Assembly: GCA_027574665.1 (NCBI GenBank) | Contig: CM050662.1 | Span: 6,974,501-7,038,500 of the forward strand | Source of the DNA: Rhynochetos jubatus | Taxonomy: Eukaryota; Chordata; Aves; Eurypygiformes; Rhynochetidae | Direction of reading: 5' to 3' | Length of the DNA stretch: 64,000 bases | In this document: piece after piece, positions 1 through 14,400 of the stretch | Layout: each line of letters starts with the position of its first letter | Numbering within the stretch: position 1 is the stretch's first letter | The notes under the pieces: model-generated | Databases searched by the model: none | Seen by the model: only the letters and a program-made list of their open reading frames with translations | Told to the model about the DNA's origin: nothing | Program-made: the position numbers and the translations under genes

Positions 1-2550
1 GCCATATTTTAGCATCAGATATTGATTAAACACATCTGATTTGCAAGAGATAAGATTTTTAACCAGTTTTATACGCAGCATACTAGTACTTGCCCATTTG
101 TACCTGTAAGACTAGTGAGCTGCACAGTGGATTCATGCTTTGCATAAAACACGCATTTTATTCCAACTGCAGACAATTATCATACAGCATGACTGACACA
201 ACTCATGGTCTTCCCTTAAAGAGAAAAAATCCTACAATACACCTCCGCAAAATAAACAATATACGCTTCTACCCCTAGCCCTTCTTCCTCCCTGCAGACA
301 GACTCAGCGTGTGGTTCCTGAGGAATTAGTTGTAGAAGAACTCCCCTGCTGACAGCAAAATGCCAAATGCACGTCCTGCACATGTAATGTGTCTGACATT
401 TCCACATCTCACCAGGTTAACGTTTCTGACAAGTGCTTAAAAATATATGTCTTTTAAAACGTGTGTTTATTGCTGCCTTCCTATCTCCATAATGTTTTAA
501 AATGTTGTTTTACTCATGAAGCCACCTCCACATTTGTCTTCTGCTGTAAGTAGAAGTAATTGCTTTTTGAGGGTCAAATACCTTTCTGGAATCAATGGGT
601 ACATTGCAGTTGATGGATGGTATAAAATGTGCAAATATTTTCTTCTTCATATACAACAAAACTATTAGAAACTGAAAAGAATCAACATGATTGACAGATT
701 TAACAGGGGCAGCACTGAAAATGTTCTAACAGCCTAACTTCTTTAATGTTGTTATTTTTTGCAGTAGGAGACCTTGGGAAAATCTGCAAAATTTTCAAGT
801 GTTAAAGCAATTTTTTCCCATGCAAGTACAAATTCCCAGTTGGGATCTCTTACAAATCAAAGAAGGATCCAGCACAGACACAGGATCGGCGCATCAACCA
901 TCGTAGCTGAGTCAGTACAACAATTGTTGTTAGGGAGCAGCATAGGGTATTTGCAGGCGTGCGGCACTAAAAGTGTACTTAACGGATTTTGTGCACATCT
1001 TCCAAAAACTCTTAGGGCATTACACACAATGGACTTTACATGAATTTTTCTCAGAAATTCTAAAATGCTTCTGGACAGCAGGTCACTCCTCAGCTTTAAG
1101 ACGTGAATCATGGCAAGTGCTTTTATCTGACTCATCCAAAGAGATCCTGGGTTGTACATGTGCCTTCATATAAAATAATTCTGGTACACATATACATATC
1201 TACACATATTTACGTATGTTTTACATATGCATTTGAATTTAAATTTGAAATGTTTTCTCCTCATTAAGTATATGTTTTTGTCTCAGTAGTAACGGTATTC
1301 CCAATGACAGTAACAGTCACTGACGCTAATTAAACTTTATGACTTTGCAGTGCGATTCATAAATTACTATAATTTCTTTTAGAAATTGAATAATTAAGCA
1401 TTCCTCAGTAACATGCTGTATACCATAAAAATGACAAAGCCAAAAAAACCAGAGGCATTTTAAACTCTGCTGCAGACTATCTCCACCATTCAGTAAAGCA
1501 TTTTTTCCTTTCTGTACTGCTAGTCTTGTACTTTTTAACTTTGCCCACCCCTTATCATGATAAAAATAGATTTCAAGGAAAATTAGAGGGTTTTGAACTT
1601 CCTTGGTATTCAGTCAGAGGTCACTCCTGTTTCAAAGGAAGACGTACCTCGATGGATGCAAGACAGAACACTGAGTTCTCTGTAAATTCCTGTTATCTGA
1701 CCCAGCCACAACTATTCATTTTTCCTTCTAACTCAATATATACTAACAGAATTATAAGAAGGATGTCATTTCAGTTCAAGCAAAAAATATTTTGATGAAC
1801 ATGTTTGCCAATATTTCAAAATATTCCTCATGAATCAACAAAGGAAATGAAGCTTCTCATTCTACTTAACAGAAGATAAGTCAGCTCAATGTCCTTACAT
1901 AGAAAACGCGTACCTCTGGTGGATGAGAACAGGGTACAGGGTTCGCAGGTACAGGGTAAGCTTGGGAAAAAGAACAATGACAGATGCAAGATAGCCATGT
2001 CACATAATTTGGTGGACTACATCAAAACCAATAGAATATTGGCACATGTACACTACAGATGATACTTTAAAGATGTGGTTTCATCTGCATTAACCTCAAA
2101 CATTTACAGAAATAAAGTTGGAGTACCCGTGCACTTCCTCAGCACCCTGCACATGATGTAGTGCTGGCCTCCTGACAAGGGGTGAGGATATCCGAAGCTA
2201 TACCTTATTAAACTGCTCCAGCCGAACTGACAAAATAACGTGTATTTATTCTCTAAATCTGGCACAGGGTGCTTCTCAGCATCTTCCTACAGTTCTCTCT
2301 ATATTCTTTGGAATGACAAAATTCTCCAGCCATCCACTGGAAAAGAATCCTAGGAACAGCACGTTTCACTATGCCAGACCCACGGGGCATATACAGAGGC
2401 AAGGGCAACACAAGAGAGGATAGGGTAACTTCGGGCTGGCCTCCTGCTCACGGCCAAGACAGCATTACATCAAACGTGCACTTCAGGAGTTGGAGTCCTT
2501 TTTTTCTCCCTCAGGATCAAACATGTGGTACCCTGCTCTGAACCTCACCG
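1..2550. other. Unique AT-rich non-coding DNA
   Basis: No gene, RNA or recognised transposon is visible. The stretch includes a low-complexity TA/CA-rich patch near 1180-1240 and a short direct repeat of the 9-mer GGTACAGGG near 1930-1960. Open frames of 60-100 codons overlap on both strands and match nothing known to me, so I treat them as chance. Confidence 0.6.
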
Positions 2551-2580
2551 CCCCCCCCCCACCCCCCACCCCCCACCCCC
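2551..2580 (-). repeat. C-rich simple repeat with G-quadruplex potential on the minus strand
   Basis: The tract is four C runs (10, 6, 6 and 5 bases) separated by single A residues. The minus strand therefore has four G runs joined by one-base T loops, the arrangement that favours a very stable parallel G-quadruplex. The proline-rich reading frame across it (from 2525) is a by-product of the repeat and not a gene. Confidence 0.95.
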
Positions 2581-5500
2581 GACTGCCACTCTGATCCACA
2601 AGCTAAACTGCATCACTTACTCTCGGCAACAGATAGGAGGACTTGGCCTTCACTGTGGATATATTCTGTCCCTGCTTTCGTTCCCCAGAAATACATTCTG
2701 GATTAACCCGCTGTAGAAGTTTTCCAAAGTTGTAATTTTTAATAGAATTTGATAACTGAGTGATTCCAGGCCCTCTGTCTTATCAGGGTCTGTGAATGCC
2801 CCTGACTCCGAGACAAGGTTAATGAAGTTTATTTATCTAAACAAGTACTTCTTTCTGTGCTAAGGACAATGTAGCCACGTAACCAATGAATTCTTTAGGT
2901 CAAACATTAATCTCTTTAGACTTAAGACATTTACATACTTTCATTATGTGAACTGTATTTTATTCTTGCAGATGAAAAGTGAGGTTATTTCAGAAACTTT
3001 TTCTGAAAAACTTTTACTTCATTAGTCTCCTCCTGTGCTTTTATCATTCCTAGTGGTAGCAATGTCTTCCCAGCCAGGTAAAAGACCCTATGCTAGCGCT
3101 GTAAGTATTTGTGTACAGGTGTCACTTTTGCCTTATTTTGCACAGTCCAATCCTGCTGAATGCAGCATGGTATTGCAGCACCCGGTAGTGTGACATTACA
3201 ACAGGTATCACAGTTACAGAAGCGTGATTGTTGCACATCATGAGATTCTGAGGAGCTAAAAGAAAAGATTCCTCTCATTCCCCTCTTCTCTTTTTAATAT
3301 AAAGGCACATATTTCTTATAAGGATTAAATATAACTCTGATTTTTTTGCAGTTTGTAGGCTTTATCTATGGGTCCTTTAAATTATCATCTCAGTTTGAGT
3401 AATATCTTTCCTTGGCATACAATTGTGGTTTTATTAAAACATTACTGTAAATATTATACTGTATTGTTAACTGCATATTAAATTGCTTTGTTTTGTTACA
3501 AAGTTCTGAAAGCCTAAAAAATTTCTTAAACTCTTCTCTAGCTAACAGATTGAATCCTGATTGTGCAACAGATTGAAATCTCCATAATGGCAGAGCATAT
3601 CAAAATTCCTCTGGAAGTCTGCTACTTCTTAGATAAACTATTTAAGATGCAGGGGAACACAATTGTGGGGGAGCGCGAGAGCAAGAAAAGTGAACTAGTA
3701 GATTCGTCAAAAGAAAGGAACACAGCACATAAAATAGCCAGACTTGTTGACAAGGGAGCCCAAAAGCGCAGAGGAAAAAAAAGCTGGGACTAATTTATTT
3801 TAAGCAGAGGATGATAAGAAGTACCTGTCTGCTTGATTTAGGGATCAATGTGAAAAACACAAGCCTACCTGTCTGAGAAATTGCCTCTTAGATCGGACGC
3901 AGCAAACCTGCCTTGCTGCGCCCCTACAAATACCTAACAGCACTCACAGACCTGTTGAAGGGACAGAGACAAGAAGAACACACCAAAACTTCCTCTATAT
4001 TTTCATTTCATGATGTCTTTTCCCTGTCTTGTTTCCTAATATCCAGATAATCAATTAGTACAGAGTTAGCATCAGTAGAAATTCAGATGCTTAACCTGTA
4101 AATGGGCTTTTTCATGCTTTGTGTTAAAGATGCCATTTAAAGAAATCAATAGACACTCAAATCCCCTACATAGTGTATATATACTCTGTCTTGAAGTGCC
4201 ACCAGTCAGGCACAGAAATATGGGTTTCAACAAGAAGAACAGCAGATACATTTCAACATACAGGTTATCAACATCTTCAAGCTATTGTAACTAAAAAGCA
4301 GAGCGAGTAAGACAGCTGGATACTTGCAATTCATCAGTTAAAATCTAGGCATTCAGCTTGAGGAATCAGAACCAAATAATACTTAAAGTGTTTAGAAACC
4401 AACGTGTTTTAAAAAGCAAAAGAAAAGCAAATTCCTGAGAAGAGTAAAAAGGAACATCACACTCAATGCTGAGGGTTTCTTCTGGACACTCTGTGTGACA
4501 GCACTGTCTATGGAACCCACACTGGCCAAACTGCACGGAATCACAGAACCAAACACATTGGAAAGAGATTTCTAACACTGAAACACTGAAAAACAAGACT
4601 ATTATGCCTGTAAGAGACTCAATCCTTTCTCTTTCTTGTTTTTCCACACAGAGCAAGGCCGACTATTGTACTCTGTCTAAACTCCACCAGTGTGATAATG
4701 TGATGTTGCTCTAATTTAACGCCATTATTCTTTTGTCTTTCCCCCAAGTGAAATGCCACTTCTCTTCTTTCCTTTGAGGTTCATCTCAAACAACTGTCTT
4801 TGTTCTAAATGAGACTGATCCATATGTTTGCTCCTGCATATTGTGTTCACTTAATGGGAAGATTTTCTAGCACTATAAAACCCCTCCTATTATTTGTTCC
4901 AGTCCGCTTTGTGTTCTTTCAATAGCTGTCATAACCATTACCTTTGATAAAATGTCCCACATCCAACATGTTCTACTTATGAATAGACATCCCTCCCATG
5001 AACTCAAACTTATTTATGTCCCTTCAGCATATGTATCCCTCCTTTCCTCAATTTCTTCCTTTCTCATTGTATTGTATGTGGTAAAAAACCAAAAGCAGAA
5101 TGTGCAGTGAGGGCACTGATCAGGCAGCCTGCAGGAAAGCTTATACTTTTAATGCTTGCTTTGCTCATTACTAATAAATCAACAAATAACCATTATCAGA
5201 AAAAAAGCTAGTTAATCTCATCAATTACTTTTGCTGGTTTTTAGCTACTAATCAATGAACAAGAATGAAATTATGTATACTAAATACTCTGGTATTCTGG
5301 TTTTTTTTTCCCAATAAAAATCAGGACTATGTATAAAAATAATACAAAAGTAACTAGATTAGTGTGAGTTTTGTATGATCGTACATGCACAGTGTGAAAA
5401 TATTATAAAATTCACTGAAATTACTAGCTTCTCTTCTAATGCGAAGTAGCTTAATGACTTTCTTGATTTAAATGTAGACTCCTGTGGCTCACACAAGTTG

Positions 5501-7557
5501 TGCTGGCAGCCAGACATTAACATGATACCGTCAAGTCTCAGATAAACCCTGTTTCCATGCCGTGCCACCTCACGCCAGAAGCGACAGCGGCACAGAACGG
5601 GGTGGCACAGAATGGTAGCTTTGCATTCCCCGTGGGAGAAGGTGACTAATCCTGGAAAGTACCTAGTGTTATCAGGCAGCCCATATGGGTGCCAGACATT
5701 TGCTGCTGCTTGGCTCACACAGCAATGCTGAGGAGCCCAGGTGGTTTAAGTAATATTCCTGATTTTCTTTTTAAATAGATCTCATGCCTCTGGAAACAAA
5801 ATGTAAGACAGAAGACAGGAGCTCACACAATTGACTCCAAGCCCTTTGCATACAGTATGTATAACAGCTGTTTAGCTTTAGATTACAGTGAACAAGAGTC
5901 TGACAATGTATGTCCAATTTTATCTTGGTGAATACCTAGTAAACTTATCCAGCGCTGAGAAATGTCTCATGGGTACTGTTAGTTCAGTTTTCTCCGCTGT
6001 CCTTTCCCGTCAGATCTCATCTGAGCTCTCCCAAACATGCTGGCCCGCTGTAGTCTAACCACTACAGCATTTATCTTGAGCGAGTTTTCAATTTTTCATA
6101 GTAACCTGCAACTATGACAGGATTTACTGGAACAGTTTATCTCTCCATATTCTATTCCCTTGACAAAAAGCATACATGCTGCTTCTCCAAATGCTTAACA
6201 TCATTATTCAAACATCACCTTTTACCAAATTCCCTTTTTTCAGGCAGCCTTATGAACTTCTGTGATCAAATTTTATTTTCCCAAGACATAAGAGTTAGGG
6301 CTGAAAACTGAAGAATTCCTACTACAGTCTGAGAACATACATCATATAACAATTAAAAGCCCTCCCGACCTCACTGCATGGGACTGCCGTAGCCATACAG
6401 TAACCATAGCTACCCATTTCAATGACAATGAAAAGAAACAGCAATGAATAACAATGAAGCCATAAAATACATTATGAAGAGCCACACCAGGTCCTGAAAG
6501 CAAAGAAAACCTTAAGGTAAGGCAGAAGAACACGTGCAAAACAGCCAGCCTTTCGGTTCGATTTCCCACGGACACATTTATCTCTGCAGTAACATATGCC
6601 AGAACTATACGTAGGCATCCATTTCAACACTTCTGGACAGGACACAAAAAAGAGAATTCACCAGCTGTGTACTGTTGCCTGATAAATAACAAGAAATGTG
6701 CAATTTTTGCCATAACCCTGTTACATTCAGGTATGTCAAGTAACATCTCTAGTAGCGAACATGACGAAACCAGTTTGTTACAGCCCTGTGAAACCTAGCA
6801 CAGCACCAGGCTCTCCATTGCAAATTTACACAAACCCTTCTGAGGCTGAAGTTTTGATCCAGGGCTGGCAACCCGCCAGCCTGTAAAGCAATTGTTGCTG
6901 CTGACCTTTCCTTGCACCTTGCAGGTTTACTAAATACATGCCATGCAGAAAAAGACCAGCCAATTCTCTCAGTTACAACATGGGAGGTACAGAAGGATTT
7001 AGATATTGTTAATTACTTACTTACAGGGTAATTTCTAGTATTTCAATTCTTCTTTACGTTTGGAACTGACATCACTTTATGAGGCAATGAACCTTTTGTT
7101 ACAATAGCAATAGGGCTCCGTGCCTTTGAAGTGTCTGAGTGTAGGAGAAAGCAACCGTTCCTCATCTGGAATTCTCATACAATTTAATGTTTAACTAATG
7201 CAGAAGCTGACCTACTGCTGCCTCATCTGCGAGAGATCTTTGTGATCAGGTAAGATTTTTTGGTGTATTTCCTGGAGTTGTTCTTCTAAAATAACGATAA
7301 ATTTGGTGTACAGGTGTCATTTATTTCAGAACGGTGGGTCTCTGTCACTGGAATAATCTGCAGAAATAGCAGATCATGCAATAATCTGGGTTCTGAATAC
7401 ATGGGAAGTTCCAAAAATGATGCCAAAAGGCTCAGCAGAGTAAGTGCCCATACTTAGGTCAAGATCATTAAGATTTCAAGAAACAAATTCCAGGGCTCAC
7501 ACAAATTAATTATCTTCCTTCTATGCCACAGAGATATATAGGGAGATGTTAATAAAG
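2581..7557. other. Unique AT-rich non-coding DNA
   Basis: Nothing recognisable was found in about 5 kb. A somewhat GC-richer patch at 5490-5720 gives a 119-codon minus-strand frame without a recognisable domain. A short hairpin with 7-bp arms (GGCTGGC/GCCAGCC) lies at 6863-6881. The motif near 6552 that resembles a tRNA B box has no matching A box or acceptor stem. Confidence 0.55.
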
Positions 7558-7650
7558 ACTTCTAGAACAATTTAGGTTAAAAGGGACCTCTCGATGTCAT
7601 CCAGTCCAACACACTAATCTCCAGAGCTAACCTCAGAGTTAGATAAGGTT
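7558..7650 (-). mobile_element. Degenerate CR1 LINE 3'-end scrap
   Basis: The segment keeps the order of the reverse-complemented CR1 3' end: an AGGTT..AAGGGACCTCT..GTCATCCAGTCCAAC block, then a diverged CAGAGCTAACCTCAGAGTTAGATAAGGTT-like tail. With the 3' terminus at the left, the element lies on the minus strand. It is heavily 5'-truncated and diverged, so it is probably an old copy. The right boundary is uncertain. Confidence 0.7.
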
Positions 7651-10052
7651 AACTTCTCACACAATTTCATTCTTAGGAAATCCTTAGGATAGGAATACCC
7701 ACATTTTGTTACTTCAGATACCTATTTCTGGTGCCTTAAACAGAAGCAGAAAGAGGAAGAGCTGTGTTCAGAGCCCTACCTTTGCTACTGACCACATAAA
7801 GGGCCTACATGTTGAATAGCACAAGCATATCAGTTCTCACACATGCAGACTTGAACAATAAGCTGTCTTCTACTCTTTCTGTGTATGCTGTTTCCGTGTT
7901 GAGACAAATTATGCAACATGCTTTTACATGAATAACAGATTATTTCTAGAACTTAATTTTTTCTTTAATTTACTGAAACCTATATGACATAGATGACAGC
8001 CAGACACAATGTTCAAGTGACTCCAGTGTCACAGCTTCAGGCATCAGAAGGAACGTTTCTCTTTGTCAGATCTGGCAAATCCATAACTTATTTGTAAATT
8101 GGGAAGACTGTTTAAAAGCTCCCCATTCAGTGATGAAAACATTTTGCCAGTAAGGCCAAGCATGCCATTTATCTCTGTCAGAAGAAAGCCCTCAATGAAC
8201 AACAAGGCAAGCGTCACCACTTTTCATTAACAAGAAATGTGCTAGTAACCTTGACTCTCCTAATCTGCATGTGATGGGACGGGGGAGGATGGGGAATAAA
8301 TGTGAACATATATGAATGAGCATATATTAAGGAAATAGTTGTTATTTTCATACAATAAAATAACTTCAAAACCCGTGACGAAGAACCTTCTCCATTTCTT
8401 CTTAGGTTTTTAGCAACTCTTGCACATTAACCAGTATTCTGCCTTCCACTTTTTATTGGCATCTAAAAGCAAATCTTGCATTTTTTCAAGATGAGTTATG
8501 AATAATGAGTTATCAACATTTGAGGTCAGACTTTTTTTTGTTTTATGTTTCATCATTTCTTTCTAAAGTAATTTGTCACATCACTTGACTGAAATATGTG
8601 CCACTTACACCAACACAGATCAGCAGGTGCACTGCTGCATGAAGTACTCCCTCCTGCTATTACTCGTCGCAAGGTAAAATTTATAATATATGAAGATGAA
8701 AATTAAAAGTGGAATGGAAGAGCCCTACCCAAGCTATGGAACTCCAGGGTTGCAGATGTTTAAGTTACACTACATTTATACAAAACATATGAATCTGTCA
8801 AAAGCCAACTGATGCAACCTCATAGGAATATTTTAAACAGCAACATCCCTGAAAAAACCCGTAATTGAAACCCTGCCTAGGATATATGAAAGCTCAAAGT
8901 ATGATACACAGTCACCAACACAACTGAGCATGTGAATCTCTCAGTGTTACACAGAAAATCCCAGATGGAAGCAGATCAACAATTTGAAGTAGTATAAACT
9001 AAAGTCTGAGCTGAATTTAAGAAAAAGATCTTAGATTAAAACTTAAATATAATTAGTACCATATTATATATATACACAAAATCTCCTTTATTGAAACTTC
9101 AGTAGGATTTATTTCAGATGTGTAAGACAAGCGAAGGTCATGCTGCATGTAAAATAATACTTTAATCCAAGGACTAAGTTACAGACCTTCTATCTGCACA
9201 AATGAGAGAAAGTTCAAAATCACCACAACCTCTTCTTCTGTATGTACCTGCTATGACACAAAAACCTGAATGGTTAATGCCTTCTTCCACTTCAAGAACA
9301 ACTGGGATCTCTCTCAAAAAACCCCCAGTCTAGCTGTTAGAAGTTACCATGATGCTGACTGGACTTAAACTTCTTGTGGGGAAAAAGGCAAATAACATAA
9401 CCCATTCAAAAATATACATCTACAGAACAAATTATGAGCGTGAGGAAATGCAGGTCTTAACTTCAGTCTTGTTTTAGGCCAAGCAAATGTGACATTCCTG
9501 ATTTGCCACATAAACAAGAAATAGGATATTTGCATCTTGAACCACTGTCCTGCAGGCAGCTTTGGAATACTGCTCCACAGTCACTTCCCACCTTCGACAT
9601 ACAGTTGCTGACAGGCTGGCCCTGCTGAAGTTGACAGGACAAGGCTGTTCAGCGACAGAGAGGGGCATGTATTATTCCACTGTATTTCCAAATATGGGTG
9701 TAATTCAAGGATCTATTTCTGTATATGTAATAACATGTATTACACAAAACCATAGCTATGCGTGTCACCTTGATGCACCACAGATACGCACACACTCTCC
9801 TGTAATTTGCACATACAGATTTTTTTAATCTATAAACTGAAGAAATTCAACTGGCACCTCTAACTATGCAGAAGGGAAGCTACAGCAAAAGTATACAAAG
9901 TTAAAGTCGGATAGGAAAAGTTACCTACACTCAACTTATGTATTTTAATCTTGTAACTGCAAAATACTAATGTGGTTACCTGAGGTGTTCACAGTTCAAA
10001 TCTTATGTAGAAAGAACCTTAGAATATGTTGGGGTTTTTTATTGGTGTTCTT

Positions 10053-10082
10053 GGTTTTTTTTGTTTGTTTGTTTGTTTTTTA
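10053..10082. repeat. (TTTG)n short simple repeat
   Basis: Several tandem TTTG units are flanked by T runs. It is a low-complexity tract with no sign of an attached retroposed element. Confidence 0.85.
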
Positions 10083-11423
10083 AACCACCTCAATAGCTAA
10101 TTAAAATCTAGTCCAGGAACAGCTTTTAGGAAACACCTGTATGTGAACAGTTGAAGAAAGCTAAGTAGATAGTTTAATAAATTAAAAGATTTGCAGATTA
10201 ATTTTAGAATTGCATATCTTTAAAAAAATTTACATTTACCGGATCTCTTTAATTTTCTGAAATGGATTGTTTATAGGTTTACCTCAGCTGAGGTCCAAAG
10301 GAGGAAGCAGTGAAATTAAAAGGACTTCCTCCTCTCACTATACGAAATGGCTTGCTACACAGCCCAAACAAAATAAATGAAAAGCAAATACCAAAAAGAA
10401 ATCTAGGGGTTTTATGGAAATATTGTTTCTACTCTATCTTCATTTTCAAAAACGTATTGATGGAACTGAAAAAGACAAAGATACCTGTGACTAATAAAAG
10501 TAGATTATAACACCAGAAAGGGCGCTTTTAGGAAGAAAGTCTTTCAACACACATCTATAGTTCTGAGGATACAGGCTAAACCACACATGCTGCACTATTC
10601 ATCTTACTTTGGGAGTTAGGTTTAAACATAGTTCTAGCCTGCTTATTTTAATGCTGAGAGACTTAAACTTGAGCAGTAAAAATTTATGGCAAATGTGGGA
10701 AAAATAAAAGGAAAGTAGGTCACTATGTCAAGAGAAGCAGCACAGTGGTCTGACCTGCACTGCTCTCTTGGGGGATCCCTGGTATCTAGGGTAGGGCACT
10801 TCTGAAAGTGACTGCACCTCCGCGATGACGTTTTCATAGTAGCCCTTATAAGTCCAGAAAGCAGCTAACTGCAAAGGACTTAGATGTAGGGAAAAAAACC
10901 CCATAATATATCTTTTAAACCTATAGAATATGTATAAATAATGACTTTCCATAGAACTCTGTGCTTACAAGTCTCATCAAGAAGGGGGCTTAGTAACTCC
11001 TCATGTCAACAGGGCTTGGTATAAACAACCCCTATCTTCCTGTACTTTATTTTTGGCAGTTTTAGTGGAAACACATTAAAAACATCTTATTAAGAACACG
11101 GCGCAGTTTTTCAGAGGTTGAACACATTCTACATTCCAGTTGTCAGTTTAGCCAAAGGTTACAGTCTTGAAGTTAGGTAGGCTTTTACTAATGAATCTCT
11201 GTAACTACAGTAACGGTAATCTTAGCTGGCCAGCTCATTGTAAACAAGTCACATCTTGCAACCCACTCTAGGGTGAAAAAGGCACATTTCAGAAACTACA
11301 GTTTCTCAAGACCCACAACGTAACAGGAAGTGAATGATAAGAGACAACACCTGAAACAAAGGGACCTTGAACAAGTCCAAGTACCTAATAACATTTAATT
11401 CTTCTGGAAAACTTGTATTTAAC

Positions 11424-11455
11424 AGGAATTCCAGGAACTCTCACCTGGAATTCCT
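11424..11455. repeat. Perfect 12-bp inverted repeat with 8-nt loop
   Basis: The left arm AGGAATTCCAGG (11424-11435) is the exact reverse complement of CCTGGAATTCCT (11444-11455), separated by 8 bases. Each arm also contains the palindrome GGAATTCC. A role as a stem-loop or protein-binding site is possible. The stem is too short for a typical microRNA precursor. Confidence 0.9.
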
Positions 11456-14400
11456 ACCTTAGATTGAAGTCAGAAAAATATGAACACTGAAATAGATATT
11501 TTTATAATGAAAACAATGAAGATGATGGAAAGGGAATTTCTAAATACTAATTTTAATGTCATGTAAAATAATGCTCAAAAGCATGACCTGGTCAAGGAAC
11601 CAAATTAGAGCTGCAATTAAATTAATTAAAGAAGACTAAGGAATTTAGCTAAGTACAAAAATCCAGCATACAAATTAAAAATATATATTTTTCTGTATTA
11701 ATTTTACAAGGAAAACAGAGGTAGAAACTTTCTATAATTATGCTGCCTCCACCTTGTTGACATAAATTCTCTAAATTTTCTAAGAAAACAGTTTATATTT
11801 TACTTAGAAGCCTCAATACCTCGAATTCAGTCCTTCTATATTGTTACAATAAAGATGAATCATGAAGGGATGAGGACATCAGGAAGGTCTGAGGCTATAA
11901 TAATGTCTGTACCCCAAGAATCTAATCCAACAAATTGATCACAGGACTGTTCTAATGCTTTAATAATCCAAATACTTCTTCCCACCCCAGCTTCTCAGGC
12001 TAGTGAGCTAATCCACTGTGAAGTCCCACTGAACTTTTGAACTTCCTGACTAAAATGCAAAGTTGAAATGTTCCCAGTCCCACCAGCTACAATCCAAGTG
12101 CTCCTGCTCAGGAATGCTTTCACTTAAAATCCCTGAAGGTCAACAGCAGCAGCTGGTTTTATATAACATTCCTTTATTCATATAAAGCAGCTCAACTGCC
12201 TAGATTTTACTGATGTCAAATTTTGTCTTGCCTGCATGAATATCCACACGTATATAATGTATCCGTGTATTTACGCTTAAGATATTTATGTCCTTTCCTA
12301 TTACTTCACACGTAACTATTTGATTTCTACTAGCACCACAGATTTAGGATATATCTGAAAAAGCACAGTAAAGGAAAACAAGTACTTTTTTTTTATTATA
12401 ATACTTAACATTCGCTGTACTTTTCATATTATTAGTAATTTGTTACTTAACTAGCAGTATTAACCACTCTGACAACTACCCACGCCTGCAATGCCATCGC
12501 TTCCTAACACCATAGAAATGACCTGAGCCACCTTAAAAGGAATGTCAATAATGCACATCACAGAAGTGACTGAGAAAATGAAGAAATCGATACAATGGAC
12601 ATCAATCCTATCTATCTTCCTTAGATTCACCTACATCTAGCTGAAACATCCTTTCCTTATTTCAATTCTGCCTCTGTTTGCAGAACTTAAATCCTTTAGC
12701 CTTTGTTACATGTAGCAGTACTGCTCAGTCAGGGCAGTTCTGGTCTTAATTTCCCACTTTAGTCTTAATTTATTCCTGTATTCAAGAGATGGTTGATACA
12801 AAACCTAAATTTAAGCTAAAAAATGCAGGTGTATTGAATACTGCCTTTAAGAGCTTGCAATTTTTTTACAAAAGTAACTTTTAATCAGACATAATGTTCA
12901 GAAACCAATCTATAATGCGGCTAGCTCTGAGTCAGCACTATGACATGACAGATCCAAACAGGAGACAATGAGAAGTTTAAGTGCAAGTGCAGTTCTGTGA
13001 CTTTTGACAAAGTTTTATATAAAAAGAATGAGGCCTGACAGTGGCTAAAAGAAGAGGTGTGGAGAGTAATAAAAGGCATCTCAAGTCCAGTGACTAAACC
13101 AGGCCCCTGGTAAATGAGAACATGTGGCTGTTCAGTCCGTACTGTGCAATCAGCTGTCAGAGAGGTTGCACAAGCTGTTGTTACTCCTGAGAAGAAGCAC
13201 CAATACGTGTTCCCCAAAACGATATTATCACATCATACACAAAGTCAAATTTCAGAACCAAAATGCAGGGACAACTTCTACAACGAATCCTGAGAACTGT
13301 CAAGTACCCTTTGAGTGGAGAGAGGAGGGAGGGCATCAGTGCAGTTTTGCCCGAGCAGTGGATATATTACAGAGCTCAAAGGCGGCTGAAGATTTTGCAA
13401 GCAACGTAGGTAACATGAAGATTTCTGGTATCTAAAGAGAAAGAAGCCATGTGACTTTTTTTTCCTAGTTGCAGATCATTTAGTTGTCTAAAATTAACTC
13501 AATTCCACATACTATTCAATAAAATAAAAATCATGATTTAAAATAAATAAATAAAGGTTATGGCAGCAAGATTCAGTAAGTCCCAGTAAGTCCTTTTGGG
13601 GGCCTCCTGGCATTAACACAACATTCAACATTTTCATTAATCAGGACCAGGTAGTTGAAGCCACATGGAATTTGAGGCACCGTATTTTCCTACCCCAGAC
13701 TTTGACTGAGAAAAACTTTCATCCTATAATGAACCAAGTACAATCAATCAAATACAGCCAGATCCTGAGGATACACATCACAGAAAACCCTGTCTCTGAA
13801 GCACATTCACTCTACTGAACCATCACTCAAAATCTAAATAATTGTATCGGGATCTAACACCAATTCCTGACAAACCTGCTTAAGGAAATAATTTTTGAAG
13901 AAGTATGAAAATGTATTACCAGTTATGTCTGCAAGTCTTACTGGCAAAAGAAATACTGTGAAGTTGGTTGAAAATACTGAACTCGCTTGCCCCAGTGAGG
14001 AAATACACATCAAGAAACATGCTGTGTCTCAGCTGTCACCTCTGCTTATTGTCCCAAGCAGATTTAATTCTTCAGATACAACAGGCCCATCCACTCCCTA
14101 CGTTTCCATCAAAATGCTTGGCCTTCCATTGGCAAATTCTGGATGTTACACATTGCCAATGTAAAAATCTTTTAAGTGGGGAAGAATTCACAAGTAGCAT
14201 ATTTTAAAATAATTTACTGTCATAATTTCCTCATTGCTTCACCATATTAAAAAATAAATACGATGTCATCAATTTTGGTTTATTTACCATTACGGAATTA
14301 GACACTATAAAAATTTTGCCCCAGATGCAGATCCACTTTGGAATAGAGCACATTATATTCCCAGTTCATAAAGTCAGGCTCCCTCAACTTTTAACCTAGC

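Noticed and set aside
5359..5718. 119-codon minus-strand frame over a GC-richer patch
   Set aside because: It looked slightly more protein-like than most, but no motif, homologue or splice signal could be named.
6540..6575. tRNA B-box-like motif (GGTTCGATTTC)
   Set aside because: No A box at a proper distance upstream, no complementary acceptor arms and no cloverleaf. A tRNA-derived SINE body was not visible either.
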